Shown here piece by piece: positions 13,097 through 25,589 of a stretch of DNA of 64,000 bases. This DNA is from Hedera helix. Lineage: Eukaryota; Streptophyta; Magnoliopsida; Apiales; Araliaceae. The DNA is taken from contig OX359286.1 in assembly GCA_947179155.2 (NCBI GenBank), positions 39,942,664 to 40,006,663 of the forward strand, written 5' to 3'. How positions within the stretch are numbered: the first letter of the stretch is position 1; the number at the start of each line of letters is the position of its first letter. Made by a program: the position numbers and the translations under genes. The notes beneath the pieces were generated by a model. It searched no databases and was not told the DNA's origin. It saw only the letters and a program-made list of their open reading frames with translations.

Positions 13097-13530
13097 AACT
13101 ATTCATTTCGTTGTAAGTTATAAGATCATTATTGAATTTTAAAAATTAATTTGAAATATTTTTAACTCAAATTGAGAAGAAACAATAAAAGAAAATGATA
13201 TATATCTTGCAATTTTATATGTCAACTTTTTAGTTACGAATTATTTGGATAATTATAATTGATAATATTTTAACGATGTATTTGATATAGTGGACAAATT
13301 TTATAACCTTACCCAATTTCATTTATTGATATATGTCGTAATTCGATAGAAAACTCTTGCAATAAAAAACAAAACTCAACAATAAATATTATAACCGAAT
13401 ATTACTTTTTAGATAGTTTATAATATTAATCATTATATTAACTAAAATTAAAGAAATTCATGTTAATTTTAAAATTAAAAGTGTCTTAAGTTGAATTTAA
13501 AAAATTAATAATAATTTTATATTTTAAAAC
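13097..13530. mobile_element. Mariner/Stowaway-like MITE, second copy
   Basis: The ends (TAAGATCATTATTGAATTTT and AATAATAATTTTATATTTTA) are inverted repeats related to those at 12631-12865. The longer centre suggests an insertion or a tandem fragment. The rest of 12866-13780 is AT-rich with nothing recognisable. Confidence 0.35.
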
Positions 13531-13779
13531 AGAAAACTACTAAATACTTCTTAAAAAATAATTATAACTTATTTTAAAATAAGTAAGTTTGATCAAATAT
13601 AAAAATTATTTTACCCTTATTTTAATAATTTTTATATTTTATTTTAATTCATAAATTATTTTAACCAAATATTTTTATATTTTATTTTAATTTTTAATTC
13701 ATAAATTAAAATAATATCAAATATTTTTATTTATAAGTCATTTTAAATTTTAACTTATAAATAAATTTAAAATATGTCA

Positions 13780-14148
13780 TCCAACAGCCCCAATTCTAAA
13801 CCTAAGCAGCATTCAAATACCTCTTCAGCGTCTTTGGTCTTACGAAAATTCACAAGGCAGCTTCATACCGTTAGTGCAGTTCGCATCAGTAGGTAAGAAG
13901 GCTTATGATTCTCTTTCTTTCTCTCTCCCTATATATATTGTTTACGTATCTATTTCAAGTTTCAAGTGCTACAGACCTACAGTATGTGTGCATATTATTT
14001 AACAATATCAAATTGCTGAGATTGTTCAAACCTAGTTTTTTGTTTTGGGTTGGAAGATTTAAGTTGTTTTATTCTTTGAAGATTTAATTTTTATTTTTCT
14101 CTTGGTATATCTGTTTGTAATTTCAGTCTATATTGAGTGAGTTTGGTG
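13780..14148 (+). promoter_or_regulatory. Probable 5'UTR of CWC22 with a leader intron
   Basis: Sequence complexity rises sharply after 13780 relative to the AT-rich upstream DNA, which suggests transcribed leader. AG/GTAAG at 13891-13897 is a strong donor. A T-rich tract ending TTTGTAATTTCAG at 14126 is a good acceptor, giving a 5'UTR intron at 13893-14126. The spliced leader would place the CWC22 ATG 22 nt after the junction. Transcript data are needed for the start site. Confidence 0.5.
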
Positions 14149-17100
14149 ATGGGTCGTCGCCATTACAGAAGTGAGTCCAGTGACGATGGTGAAGGACGTC
14201 AAAGGGTGGGAACGAGTTCAAGATCCAAACACCAAGAGCGGAGAGATTCTAATTCTGATAAATATGCTAAGAAAGTGGAGAGAGCAAGAGGTAGGAGAGA
14301 CAGAGACAGGCAAAAGAAAGAGCCTAAACGGGAAGATGATAGAGATGCTCAAAGATATTTGGCAAGGAATTCGAGTTCTATCTCTGATGAGGAGGCTATA
14401 AAAGTAGAAAGAGAAAGTAGTAAGAGAGATAAAACTTGGCCTGGAAAGGAGCGGAAACTGGAGGACAATAGAGACCCAGAGCAGAATGCAATGAGGGATT
14501 CCATTTCTGATGACTATGATGATAAGGTTGAAAGAAGTAAGAGAGACAGAGATAGGGATGAAAAAGGGCGTAAAGGGGAAGATAACAGAGGTAGGAGAGA
14601 AGCTGAGGAAGGGAATAGACATAGAAATCGGCAATCCGGCTGGGATTTTGGGGATGAAGGTGAGAGGAATCGAAGGTGTAGGAGTGAACGAGAAAATAGC
14701 AATGAAAATGGGAATAGGAATAGGAGAGAAGTTGATGAAAGATATAAAAGTAGGGATAGAAATTCGAGGCAGGAGTCGGAGGATAAACAGAGGAAAGTGG
14801 AGGGGCAAAGAGATAATAGGGATGATAGGAGGAAAATTGATGATACGCTTAAAGATAGGGAAAGAGGAGAAGGGGATGCAAGGGAGAGGAGAAAGAAAGA
14901 GGGTACCCCGGGTTTGAGGGAGAAGGAAAAGTCAACTGAAGATCTGAACTTGCAAAAACAGCTCCCGACATCGAAAGAAGAAGGGACAATAAATATTGAT
15001 GCTGTAGCGAATTTGGGGAGGAGTGGTGGAGTTTATATTCCGCCATTTAAGTTTGCAAGAATGATGAAAGAAGTTCAGGATAAGAGTAGTGTAGAGTATC
15101 AAAGAATGACATGGGATGCATTGAGGAAGAGTATAAATGGATTGGTAAATAAGGTTAATGCAACTAACATCAAGAATATAATCCCGGAGCTGTTTGCTGA
15201 GAATCTGATCAGAGGAAGAGGTTTATTCTGTCGGTCCTGTATGAAGTCTCAGATGGCTTCTTCCGGGTTTACGGATGTTTTTGCAGCATTGGTTGCTGTT
15301 GTTAATACCAAATTTCCTGAAGTGGGTGATCTTCTATTGAAGAGGATTATTTTGCAGCTCCAAAGGGCATATAAAAGGAATGACAAGGTGCTTAATTCTC
15401 CCCTTTCTGTTTGCTGCTGTAATTTGCTATTCCATGAAATAACTAGTATTAACTTTCGTTGGATACTGATCTTCATTTCTTTCTTATTCTAGCCTCAATT
15501 ACTAGCTGCTGTCAAATTCATAGCACATCTTGTAAATCAGCAAATAGTTCATGAGCTTATAGCTCTGGAACTATTGACAACCTTGTTGGAGAATCCTACT
15601 GATGACAGTGTTGAGGTGGCTGTTGGCTTTGTTACGGAATGCGGGTCAATCCTTCAAGATCTTTGTCCTAGAGGTTTGCATGGTGAGTAGGCTGTTACTG
15701 GTTGCTTTCACTTTATTATGCTTTTATTTTTATCCATTTTTGGACTTTGCTTGAATACTTTTTTTACAGTTTTCTGTGTATTTATCTATTCTTGGACTTT
15801 TGTTTCTTATAAGTTCTGCAAGAATAGAAGTTCCAAGGCGACTGAAGAGAGTTTCTCAGATTCTATTTGTAATAGCAGTGTAGTAGTTTATCTTAATATT
15901 TAAATTAGTTAAAAGGAAACTGTGCTACATATGGGATCTGTTTTCAGCTGATCCGACTAGTTTTGATTTAAGTTATTGCTGAGTAACTTGCGTTAAAAGA
16001 AAATTTCTTTGTTTGAAGAATTTTTTTTCTTTATTTATTTTTTAAACTTCTGTTTGTTTGTCACATCGTGCTTTTGAGTAAACTGGTGGTTCTTTGTTTG
16101 GTGTATTGAGAGTGTAGGAAATTAAGACCCGATAAAAGTGACAGGACACTAATTGCATTGAAATTTTGTGTTACCACCATTTTTTGATATTTACATACTT
16201 AAGAAGAGGAGCTGAATGTAAATTCACTGTTGAAGATGCCTGGGTAGATCTGACACTTCCTGATCTGGTAGGATTTGCAATGCACATTGTTAATTGTCTT
16301 AGAAGCATAGCAAGTCTCTCAAAAATAGGACTCAGTACAGTACATAGCTCCAAAACAGGAGCATTAAAATCTAATTTCTCAGAATGCTACTACAATGAAA
16401 AAACAAGGAATTGAAGAAACATACGTAATAAATTATACTTACACAGTTACACAATGAATCAGCAATTCACTAAATACGTCATACTCTCTCCCTGTCCCTA
16501 AGGATGTCCAAGAATACACAAATTTTATATAAAATATGCATAAAGACATTCACCCTAAAAAAGTATATGTAGGTAGGGTCTATTAGCTTTAAAAAGACAG
16601 TTTTATTCGTGTATTTATTCATATGGGTATAATTGGAACTTATTATATACTCTCTCCTTTACTTTATTTTTCTTAATTTGTGTGAAATGTGTACTTTTGA
16701 CATCCTTTGGGGGATCAAGGGATTATATATTATGAAGCAATATGGATGTAAATATGTAATATTGACTAGCTTTTTGATGTGTTTTGTCATGAGAAGCATT
16801 TGTTATATTTTGATATTTTTTATCAAATGAAATAGCACTTGACATGAATGTATTTTAAATTTTCATTGGATAATATTGGGAAATTCTTTACAAATTTATA
16901 GGAAGACAATATATAGTACTTTTATAATCGCAAAATGGAAAATTAAAGAGAGAGGGGAGAAGCAATATTCGAATGTAGGGGCGACATTGAAACTGTAACT
17001 AGAAGAGTAAGGGATTGATGTTCATATGTTGTGGCATTTTGACTTTCCATTAGCCTGTAAGTCTTGGTCCAGTTGCATTATTGATGGTAATACATTGCTA

Positions 17101-18395
17101 TCAGAACTGAAATATGCTATGCAGGACCTATTGATTTCTCTGAACCTCATTCTTATGCATTTGATTTAGGCACATTGTTCTTAAAATTTTGCTCCACATT
17201 TTTCATAGTTTGGACTAGTTTTTAATCTAGCTAATAATGATGATTAACAAATTCAAAAGCATTCTCTGTTATGTATGCTTAAATAAGTTAGTGATTATCA
17301 CTGCAGCGGAAAGAGCCTCAATGGTGTGCGTATTTGTGGTGGCAAATATTTTTAGTTGATTCTAGGCAAATGCTAAATGGTTCTAGAAAACCTTTGTGTT
17401 GCTTGTAGTGTGTATACCTCGGCTTATGCTTTTCTTCTTTGTTTGGAATATGTTATTTTACTTTTTGCACTATAATATATGCGTAGTTTACATGATAGAT
17501 TTCCACATCTACGTTAGGATAGTATAATAGTATGTATGCGCACGCAACATTTAATCTTGTCATGTACATGATTTGGGTTCAAAGTCCTTATAATTTAAAT
17601 GTGTAGGTATTTTTGAGCGTTTCCGTGGGATTCTTCACGAAGGAGAGATTGACAAACGAGTGCAATTTTTAATTGAAGGTCTCTTTGCTATTAGAAAAGC
17701 CAAGTTTCAGGTACAGTGACATTTTACTTTGTCGACCATCAGGTCTTTCTATGGTAACATGCTTGAATAGGCAATAATTGGTACTGATTCATGGGTCTCT
17801 TTACAATTGCAGGGTTACGCTGCTATTCGTCCAGAGCTAGACCTGGTTGAGCAAGAAGATCAGTTAACCCATGAAATATCTCTTCTAGATCAGATAGATC
17901 CTGAGGTTGCTTTAGGTATCTCCCTTCATGTGACTTCTGTTTAGCTGTTTGGTAGTTGTAACTCTTTTCATACATGATTGTAATGCTTCATTATTATGTA
18001 CATTCAGATATTTTCAAGCTGGATCCTCAATTTATTGAGAATGAACAACGTTATGAAGAACTAAAGAAAACTCTACTTGGTGAGGAGTCTGAGGATGGAG
18101 CTGAATCGGATGCAGCGACAGATGACGACGACGATGATGATGATGAAGACGATGAATCTGATGAAGAGGATGAAGAACAGATGAGAATAAGAGATGAAAC
18201 TGAGACAAATCTTGTGAATCTTCGGAGGACGATCTACCTAACAATCATGTCTAGTGTTGATTTTGAGGAAGCTGGCCACAAACTCTTGAAAATCAAACTA
18301 GAGCCTGGACAAGAGGTATCTATATTAGCGCCGTTTCCTTCTTAGTATAATTAAAGGTTTGTTTGACATATATCACCATTACAAGGTTTATAAAC

Positions 18396-18439
<44 letters not shown>

Positions 18440-21400
18440 AGCTTTCTTTGACACACGAACACTCTCTTTCACACAAACGCTTGCACACTTGGAAGATCCA
18501 CACGTGTTTGTTGAATTTGCTTGGCCCTATTAATCTTTTTATTTCTTGTTTGTAATGTTAATAAGATTATTAGCAACTAGGTCATGGTCCACTTATCCCC
18601 AAGTGAAATATTCTTGTAGAAAACTATGTAGCTATTATTCCTAGATGCATTACATTTGCATGTCCGGTTTCCGGTGCTTTTATGTGTCCATATTCGAAGG
18701 ACTAAAGCTCTGACACTTGCGGACGCTTTAACATTTATGATAAAAATGATAATTTATTATATTTTAGCAAAGTCGAGGAAGTAAATGGAAATGATAGATC
18801 ATAAAAAGGGGTAATATTTAGATGACCACATGTGGTTTTCACCTTTTTTCACATCAATACTTGCAGTGATATAAAAACCCCTGCCTAGATTTGATTAATC
18901 CCCATCTAGGTCTTAGGTGGTCCAGCCAGTCCTCTACGACCTCAATTTAGCGTGGCATCTAGGCAGAACGAAACCTTTACTTTGAAGCTATACAATATTT
19001 GAAATAAATTTGTTAAGCTTTAAAAGATTAATTTTTTTGAGTAATTTTTTATGTAAAATTTTAAAAATTACAACTACTATATGCTTTGTATATTAACTAG
19101 TATCTATAATAGAAAATAAATAAATGAGACTGCTTAAAAAATAACTAGTCCGCCTAGGAAAACACCTACTCGCCTTGACACCACCCAAGCGGCCTAGGAG
19201 CTAGTTACCCCCTCCGCCGCCTTGATCCGCGTAACAACTTTTAAAACACTCACTACCTGAGTTGTAAAAGTGAATACATAAATGCCAGTTGTTTATAGTA
19301 AGTCCCATATCACCTCCCACATCACATTTTCGTGAGTTAACATGATTTCTATTTGAAAATTTGGTGTCTCTAAGTAATGTAAGATATCATGCAGCTTTTA
19401 CTTGGTGATTTTTCAATGATACGAAGCACCAATTAACATCAATAGCATGAATTTGGGATTGTCTATCAAACATGCTCCTATTAAGTAATGATATATATTT
19501 ATGTATGTATGTATGTATGTATGTATGTATATATATTATATTTACAAAATGTACCAACGACCACTATCTTTTTGGTTCACTTGGTAACCCCCTAGCCCCA
19601 AAGTGCTTCTACGATGGCGATGGGTGGAGCTAATGCAGAGGGAAGAAGTATATACCTCTTAGAGGCACATGCACTTATTAAGAGAACTTATACCATGGTG
19701 CTAATGTTATTTGGTTTGACCAAAATGTTACATCTGGATGACCCTGTGTACACATGTTCTGCACTTGGAAGATGTTACATCTGGATGACCCTGTCTGCAC
19801 ATGGGCTTGATAGCTAGTAAAAATTGTGTATGCAGGTTTATTATGTTTTCTGTTGGGTCTCAAATTGTTTTGGGGCTGCTTGACTGAAGTTATTGGTCTT
19901 TGTAGTTTGTATTTTGCTCGAGAAAAATATAGACTTGAACCCAAATATTGTGGATCAGCATACACCAATCATATGAGGAATTACATATTGATGTTTATAG
20001 AAGACCCTAGTCAACTAAGGTGTTGGTCGCAGAATTTTGACTAAAATGGTCTATATTATTTAATACCTCAGCTTTCATAGAGGGGATTTTGGGGCTGAAA
20101 GAAAGGGAAAGAAGGGATGCCCGTAATCTGATTTAATATTAAAATACTCGAGGTTTTAGTTATTAGATGCTTTGGACTTTAAATAAACAAGCATCTGTTT
20201 TTTACTGTAAATAAACATTGCTCAAGTTGGGCATAGACTCAGGTTGTGGTAGGAGTTTTTTTACAGTATGTTTTAGAGTTAGTACTTCTATTGTTTGTTG
20301 CATACATGTCGTACTGCGAAGAGTAAAGAACAACTTTTAGGATCTTCCAGTTGAAAATGATTTCTGCATTTTTTTCTATTTATTAAACAAGAACGCCACT
20401 TAAATAAATCAACATCTAAAGATCAGGTTATGGTTTTTCGTTTTTTATATTTAGTCATATTTCCCGTACAAATCCAGTTTCTTTCTTAAGGCATATTGCT
20501 GTCCTTTTTCGTTTACAATATTTGCATTTTCTTGCTGTTTTATTGGCTTGAAAAGTAGGACTAATTGTTGTACTGTTCTTTGAAATTGCTGTGAACTGTT
20601 TCCCAAATAACTTGAACCTTTACTGAGTTTGATTTGGTGTACCCAGATGGAGCTATGCATTATGTTGTTGGAGTGCTGCAGCCAAGAGAGAACTTACCTC
20701 CGGTATTATGGTCTTCTGGGTCAACGATTTTGTATGATCAATAAGGTTTACCAAGAAAATTTTGAGAAATGCTTTGTGCAGCAATATTCGATGATCCACC
20801 GGCTTGAGACAAATAAGTTACGTAATGTGGCAAAAATTTTCGCCCATCTACTTGGCACCGATGCTCTGCCTTGGCATGCTCTGGCCTATATACGGCTGAC
20901 TGAGGAGGATACCACTTCCTCTTCCCGTATTTTCATTAAAATTCTCTTCCAGGTAATTTACTACACATTTTTTATTATATTTGTCTACAATATGCAACTT
21001 ATATGGGATGATGCTTTGACATTCCTTGAGGTCAATTATCTAGCCATCATGAATTTACTGCCTTCTAATATTTTCAAATTTGCAATTCACTAAATTTACT
21101 TAAAATATTCTTCATCCATATGGAGTTGACTGTTAATCCTTTCTCATAATTTTGTTCTCCTCCGGAGTGTATATATATTTGTTAATTTATATCAGCTAAA
21201 CTTACATTCACCTTGTTTCAGGAATTATCAGAGCACCTAGGGATTCGCCTTTTGAACGAGCGGCTCAGTGATTCCACAATGCAGGACTCTTTTGAGTCAA
21301 TTTTCCCAAGAGACAACCCCAAGAACACTCGATTTTCAATCAACTTCTTCACATCCATTGGGCTTGGTGGGATCACTGAGAATTTGAGAGAGTACTTGAA

Positions 21401-21587
21401 GAATATGCCTCGTCTTATCATGCAGCAACAAAAGCCAGTTTCTGAATCGAATGATGAATCTGATGGATCTGGTAGTTCTGGCTCAGATGCATCTAGTTCT
21501 GATTCGAAGTCGAGGTCAGCAAACTCCAGTGAAAGTGAAAGCGAAAGCGAAAGTGATGACAGGCGAAGGAAGCGAAGGAGACATTAG
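14149..21587 (+). CDS. CWC22: Pre-mRNA-splicing factor CWC22 homolog
   Basis: A nuclear spliceosome protein. In the known family it binds the exon-junction helicase eIF4A3 through MIF4G, and it is needed for catalysis and EJC loading. Coding exons: 14149-15387, 15493-15682, 17607-17710, 17813-17915, 18008-18315, 20647-20952 and 21222-21587. All introns are GT-AG and the phases join to 871 codons. Residues 1-290 are Arg/Asp/Glu/Lys-rich (RS-like). GGVYIPPFKFARM is at about 290. MIF4G spans about 320-505 (LFCRSCMKSQMASSGFTDV, AAVKFIAHLVNQ). An Asp/Glu run is at about 570-590. MA3 spans about 615-730 (LRRTIYLTIMSS, ECCSQERTYLRYYG). The C-terminus is Ser/Glu-rich and ends RRRKRRRH. ATG 14149 is chosen because the conserved family start MGRR follows it; the GTG at 14137 is only an in-frame extension. 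Length is close to other plant CWC22 proteins. No disabling lesion is seen. Confidence 0.95.
15683..17606 (+). other. CWC22 intron 2 (1.9 kb)
   Basis: A GTGAGT donor and a GTGTAG acceptor. It separates codons for HG|IFERF of MIF4G within a glycine codon. It contains no recognisable gene; short open frames inside are chance. Positions 16480-16860 are AT-rich with TATATACTCTCTCC-type words suggestive of an eroded MITE, but no clear ends are seen. Confidence 0.85.
18404..18437. repeat. (TG)n microsatellite in CWC22 intron 5
   Basis: An uninterrupted TG/GT dinucleotide tract, about 34 bp. Confidence 0.95.
19501..19530. repeat. (ATGT)n microsatellite in CWC22 intron 5
   Basis: About seven tandem ATGT units, then TATATATA. 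Confidence 0.93.
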
Positions 21588-22200
21588 AGAACGACTCTAA
21601 ATTGCCTGAACAGAATGGAACATTGTGGTGGCTGATCAACATTTCATTTAGTTATTGAATCCCTTGCAGAGGCAAAGAAGAGTCAAGTCCCCCCATTTGT
21701 CTGTGAGAGGAAAATCTGGATGGATTTATCCAGGCTAGAGTCAGTTGGAAGTATGAATGTAACTAGAGTTTTCCCTCTCTCGTCTTAAATTTGGTTCAGT
21801 GATTTTAGTGAGTTTAGTTGCTATTCAGTCACTGTTGGTAACCCGAGCGGGTAGTGTTAACCAATTATTCCGTGAAGCAGGTTTTCCAGTTGGATTATTA
21901 TTGTTATTATCAGAACTTGTATATTGACCTGAGGTGCTAATCTGCCCGAAGTTTGATATTAATTATCCGATTTCTGTGGAAACAGATTCAAATATTGATT
22001 GATGGGGGGTGTTCTTGTCTTACTTATTGCTCATTTGTTATAGTTCTGTGGGCTTGTGCTGCCAATTTCGCTTCTGAAGTAGTAGATGTCTTTTGGAACT
22101 TGGGCGTGCCGTGTGTGAAGTGAGTTTTGCTACTACGAGAGTCCAAATGCCGAGGAGATTTTTACCAGCTTTAACGTTTCTCCAGGAAAAAGAAGTCCAA
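21588..22200 (+). other. CWC22 3'UTR and downstream DNA
   Basis: The stop codon TAG is at 21585-21587. The next few hundred bases keep mixed composition and have no further open frame. They are likely 3'UTR to somewhere before 22000, but no canonical AATAAA decides the end. Confidence 0.5.
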
Positions 22201-22306
22201 TAAGTTTTAACACTTCAAGGATTTGAGATGAATTATGTGTGTACAATTATGAATAAGTTTTAACATTTCAAGGATTTGAGATGAATTATGTCAGTAGAAT
22301 TATGAA
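22201..22306. repeat. 53-bp tandem duplication
   Basis: Two head-to-tail copies (22201-22253 and 22254-22306) begin TAAGTTTTAACA and end AATTATGAA, with about five differences. Confidence 0.9.
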
Positions 22307-22309
22307 TGT

Positions 22310-22457
22310 AATAAACTATTTAAAAAATACTATTAGTTATAAAGTTTATTATTTTGAAAATTCAAATGAATTATGTTAATTTTAAATTTAAAAATATTTT
22401 AAATTGATTTTTAAAAAATTAATAATAATTTTATAATTCGAAACGTAGGGAGTATTA
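22310..22457. mobile_element. Mariner-like MITE fragment
   Basis: It ends AATTCGAAACGTAGGGAGTA, the usual right end of CTCCCTCCGT-type MITEs. It contains the same AATAATAATTTTATA block as the copies near 13 kb. The left terminus is lost. Confidence 0.45.
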
Positions 22458-22957
22458 TTTAGGTACCAAAATTCTACTCAAACTCGAAGTTATACTGATA
22501 TTTACTAATACTAATTTATAATAATTAGGTAAAAGATTACTATCCTTTTCTATAATTATAGAATATATTGAACAAAATCGTGTGGTTAATTTCAAATTAG
22601 CTCATTAACTCGACTAGAATACAATTTTAAATAAATTCTTAACTTGAATTGTAAAATTAAAATTGTTGAGTTAAACCAAATGAAAGCCTCGTTATATATA
22701 GTACAAATTGATTAAAAAAATGATATATCTTACAATAAAAATATTACGAATTTTGTTGCAAGTAAATATATAAGTAAGTAGATTATTTAGGTATCTTCCC
22801 TTTTAGCCATATTATTATATCTAATCACAATAAATAAATACAATGTTTTTATGAGTATTATTTATTAGGTAATGATAGGAGTCTTAAACTTTTTGCCTTA
22901 TAAAATGTCTCAAGTGTATTGATAAGATACATATGTTATGATTGATTATGTTAAAAA

Positions 22958-24547
22958 TATCACTAAAATATTAAATGTTACATCATTTGAGATCTATTTG
23001 AAGTAATATTTAAAACCCTTGCTACTACCTCAAATTAAAATGCGAATTATTGCTCTAGTCTACCCTTCTCTTTTTATACTTGACAAAGGAATGTGATTTA
23101 TTGCTCTTGTCTAACCTCTTTTTTAAGATTTGACAAAAGACACCTTGATACAGCCTTGTGCAAAATGGAGAAGATAAGTAGAAGGGAAAAGGAGAAAAAA
23201 GAAAAATGATATATATTGTAAATATTTACGTTAATTTTTTAAATTGTCAGTTATGTGGATAAATATAAATAGTACTTTGTGTAAATATATAAAATAAAAA
23301 CGTAAAAAAAATTCCTTTTCCTTATGTCAAAAGTAGAATCTTGAGACTTGTTGTGAATGTTGAATCTTTTTCTCATGTAGACAATGTAAAACTGATGTCT
23401 AACAAAACATTGAAATTTAACGCTAATTCAATGAGCGAAAACATATACTTCAATCACTAAAAAATATAGTAACATCCATTAACCAAATAAAGTATCACTA
23501 AAATATTAAATGTTACATCCCTTAAGACCTATTTGAAATTAATATTTAAAACCCATAATGTAACCTCAAATTAAAACGCAATTTATTACTATTGTCTAAC
23601 CATCTCTTCTTATATTTGTCAAATGAATGCAATTTATTGCTCTTAACTAACCTTCTTTTTGTAAGATTTGACAAAAGACACGTCTAAAGGAAAATAATAT
23701 ATATTGTTAATGTTTAGGTTGATTTTTAAGCACTAGTTATATGAATAAGTATAAGCAATAGACTTTGTGGGTGGATATACGATAAAAGATTAACATAACA
23801 AAACATTTCTTTTCCCCAAGTCAAAAGTAGAATCTTGAGACATGCTGTACGTGAATGTTGAATCATTTTCTCATGTACTGACAAGATAATGTAAAAGATA
23901 TAAAACTGATGTTTAGCAAGATAATGAAGTTTAAGGCAAATTCAATGAGCTCAAAATTAATGGAGAAGATATACTTGCATCTCTAACAAAATATAGTGAC
24001 TTGTATTAACCAAATAAAGTATAAAAAGTATTTATTCTTTTTAATTGAAACTTCGATCTAATTGTGCTAAAACAATACTTTCTTTTGAAAAATTATTCAA
24101 TGGTCCTGGAGTAATGTCAATTTGCATAATCTCTCCTCCCTTTCCTAGAAGGAAAACCTGAAAGTGGGATTTGAACTCATACTTGCATCTCTAACAAATA
24201 TAGTGACTTATATTAACCAAATAAAGTATGAAAAGTATTTATTCTAATTAAAACTTCGATCTAATTGTGTTAAAGCTATACTCTCTTTCCTAGAAGGAAG
24301 ACCAAAAGTGATGACAGAAGAGAGATTTGAACCCATAATTGCATCTGTAACAAATATAGTGACTTGTATTAACCAAATAAAGTATGAAAAGTATTTATTG
24401 TTTTTAATTGAAACTTTGATCTTAGTGTGTTAAAACTATGCTCCCTTTCCCAAAAGGAAAGACCTTAAGTGTCAAAAGTTGAATTTGAACCCTCTCAAAA
24501 GGACCAAAACTTGAGTCTGGGGCCTTAGACCACTCGGCCATCTTGAC
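22958..24547. repeat. Tandem array downstream of CWC22 containing tRNA-Leu fragments
   Basis: Two units of about 530 bp (22958-23491 and 23492-about 24020) share ATCACTAAAATATTAAATGT, ATTTGACAAAAGACAC and AAGTAGAATCTTGAGAC. They are followed by shorter units sharing TATTAACCAAATAAAGTAT at about 24005, 24212 and 24368. Two of the shorter units end in the T-arm and acceptor text of a tRNA read on minus (24150-24177 and 24306-24333). The last unit ends in an almost whole tRNA-Leu. The array therefore looks like successive local duplication around a tRNA gene. Confidence 0.75.
24471..24547 (-). pseudogene. tRNA-Leu(CAA)-like pseudogene
   Basis: Read on minus, it starts GTCAAGATGGCCGAGTGGTC and has the anticodon region CCAGACTCAAGTTTTGG (anticodon CAA). 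It ends TTTTGAC, which pairs with the 5' GTCAAGA, so the acceptor stem is closed with one G-T pair. The D-arm and anticodon stem are good. The T-stem (GAGGG against TCAAC) has two mismatches and the variable arm is short. It looks like a decayed nuclear tRNA-Leu gene; no 3' CCA is encoded. Function is unlikely but not excluded. Confidence 0.7.
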
Positions 24548-25099
24548 AATCATGATCCTATGGGTTCTGCAAAAACAGTCTAACTAATTAATTTTTTGCT
24601 TCATACGGCAACATTTATAAATGATTTACATGAGTATATAAAAGATTATTTCCCTTTTCCCACAAGATCTATATCTGTACTCTGCTTTTACAAAAGAATT
24701 TGCGGTCTTTCTTAAGTCGTTTTGTAGAACCTTACGTAAACAAGAAAACCTCAAGAAGCCCGAAGAAAACAATTTATAACACCCCTCGTTCATATAATAT
24801 AGTTTTACATGGCAATTAGAAACTAATGGGAAGGTTGAGGCATGGAAACATACATCAAGATGGCTTGTAGAAATTGTTTATGCTTGTTGCTCATTCCAAG
24901 CAATGAAGTTAATGAAGAAAAGACTTATAGATTCCAGGTCGTTCGCCAAAAGGAGAAACTAAAGAGTGAATTAAAACAACACGTATTATATGGTATGTCA
25001 TAGTAGGATTCATAGCAGTTTCACTACATTTTTTTGTTTCTTTTCTGGAGTAAGTTTAACATGATTATTCTAAATGTACGTGTATTGCAGATCACCAAC
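24548..25099. other. Intergenic spacer before the copia element
   Basis: No gene is recognised. A stretch at 24845-25020 has gene-like composition but no usable frame. Confidence 0.5.
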
Positions 25100-25576
25100 T
25101 GTTGGATCTTGGATATTTAAATGGGGCGGCCATGGAGGGTCCGACCCATTTGGTTGTTAGTCAGATGGCCATTGAGACTCAGTCTTTTAACGTTATAATT
25201 ATAACGTTATAATAATAACGTTAAGTTGACTGAGTGGTTGGAGTTTTTGTAGGGAGTGGGTTAAGCCACTACGCCTATAAAACCCATGACCTCAGTTCAT
25301 CTGATATTATCCCATCATCAGTTATCAATATACTGGATATTGATTAAGCCACAGTTCTCCCAAAATAACAACTGAATTCCCAAATTTGTGACGGATCGTG
25401 AATTTGTTCTCCGTTCTCATTCTGTAGTTCAGAGACGACTGTTTGGATTTGGGTTTGGTTTTTCAACCGTACGAGTTCTTCCGCACCAAAAGATCACGCT
25501 TCGAGGGTATGATTTTGGTTCTCGTTAATGTATTTGTGTAAACTTGTGATAACATACATATTATTAAAATCCTTCA
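25100..25576 (+). repeat. Copia 5' LTR
   Basis: TGTTGGATCTT to CCTTCA. It contains a perfect 20-bp palindrome AACGTTATAATTATAACGTT at 25189-25208, with a further AACGTT at 25217. TATAAAA is at 25276-25282, about 70 bp downstream of the palindrome, so these are likely U3 promoter elements. Confidence 0.97.
25276..25282 (+). promoter_or_regulatory. TATA box of the copia 5' LTR
   Basis: TATAAAA in the context GCCTATAAAACCCATGACC. The same sequence is at 32345-32351 in the right LTR. Confidence 0.7.
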
Positions 25577-25577
25577 T

Positions 25578-25589
25578 TGGTATCAGAGC
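25578..25589 (+). promoter_or_regulatory. Primer binding site (tRNA-iMet type)
   Basis: TGGTATCAGAGC, one base inside the LTR, complementary to the 3' end of initiator methionine tRNA. This is the common primer site in plant copia elements. Confidence 0.92.

Larger units (their letters stand above)
18316..20646 (+). other. CWC22 intron 5 (2.3 kb) with repeats
   Basis: The donor GTATCT follows EPGQE and the acceptor ACCCAG precedes MELCIMLLECC. Repeats inside: (TG)n at 18404-18437; (ATGT)n at 19501-19530; a block at 18870-19250 with several CCTAGG/CGCCTAGG words, typical of an interspersed repeat of unclear class; and a 46-48 bp tandem duplication of TTACATCTGGATGACCCTGT at about 19728-19804. 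Confidence 0.85.

Noticed and set aside
14218..14808. 196-codon antisense open frame over CWC22 exon 1
   Set aside because: Shadow of the Arg/Glu-rich first exon; low-complexity Ile/Pro/Ser/Phe composition and no start context or homology.
19614..20044. Possible extra exons in CWC22 intron 5
   Set aside because: The spliced CWC22 protein is continuous across 18315/20647 without them, and the region contains tandem duplication and repeats.
22958..24547. CRISPR-like array
   Set aside because: Plant DNA; units are 150-530 bp, unequal, and contain tRNA-like sequence rather than short regular repeats and spacers.
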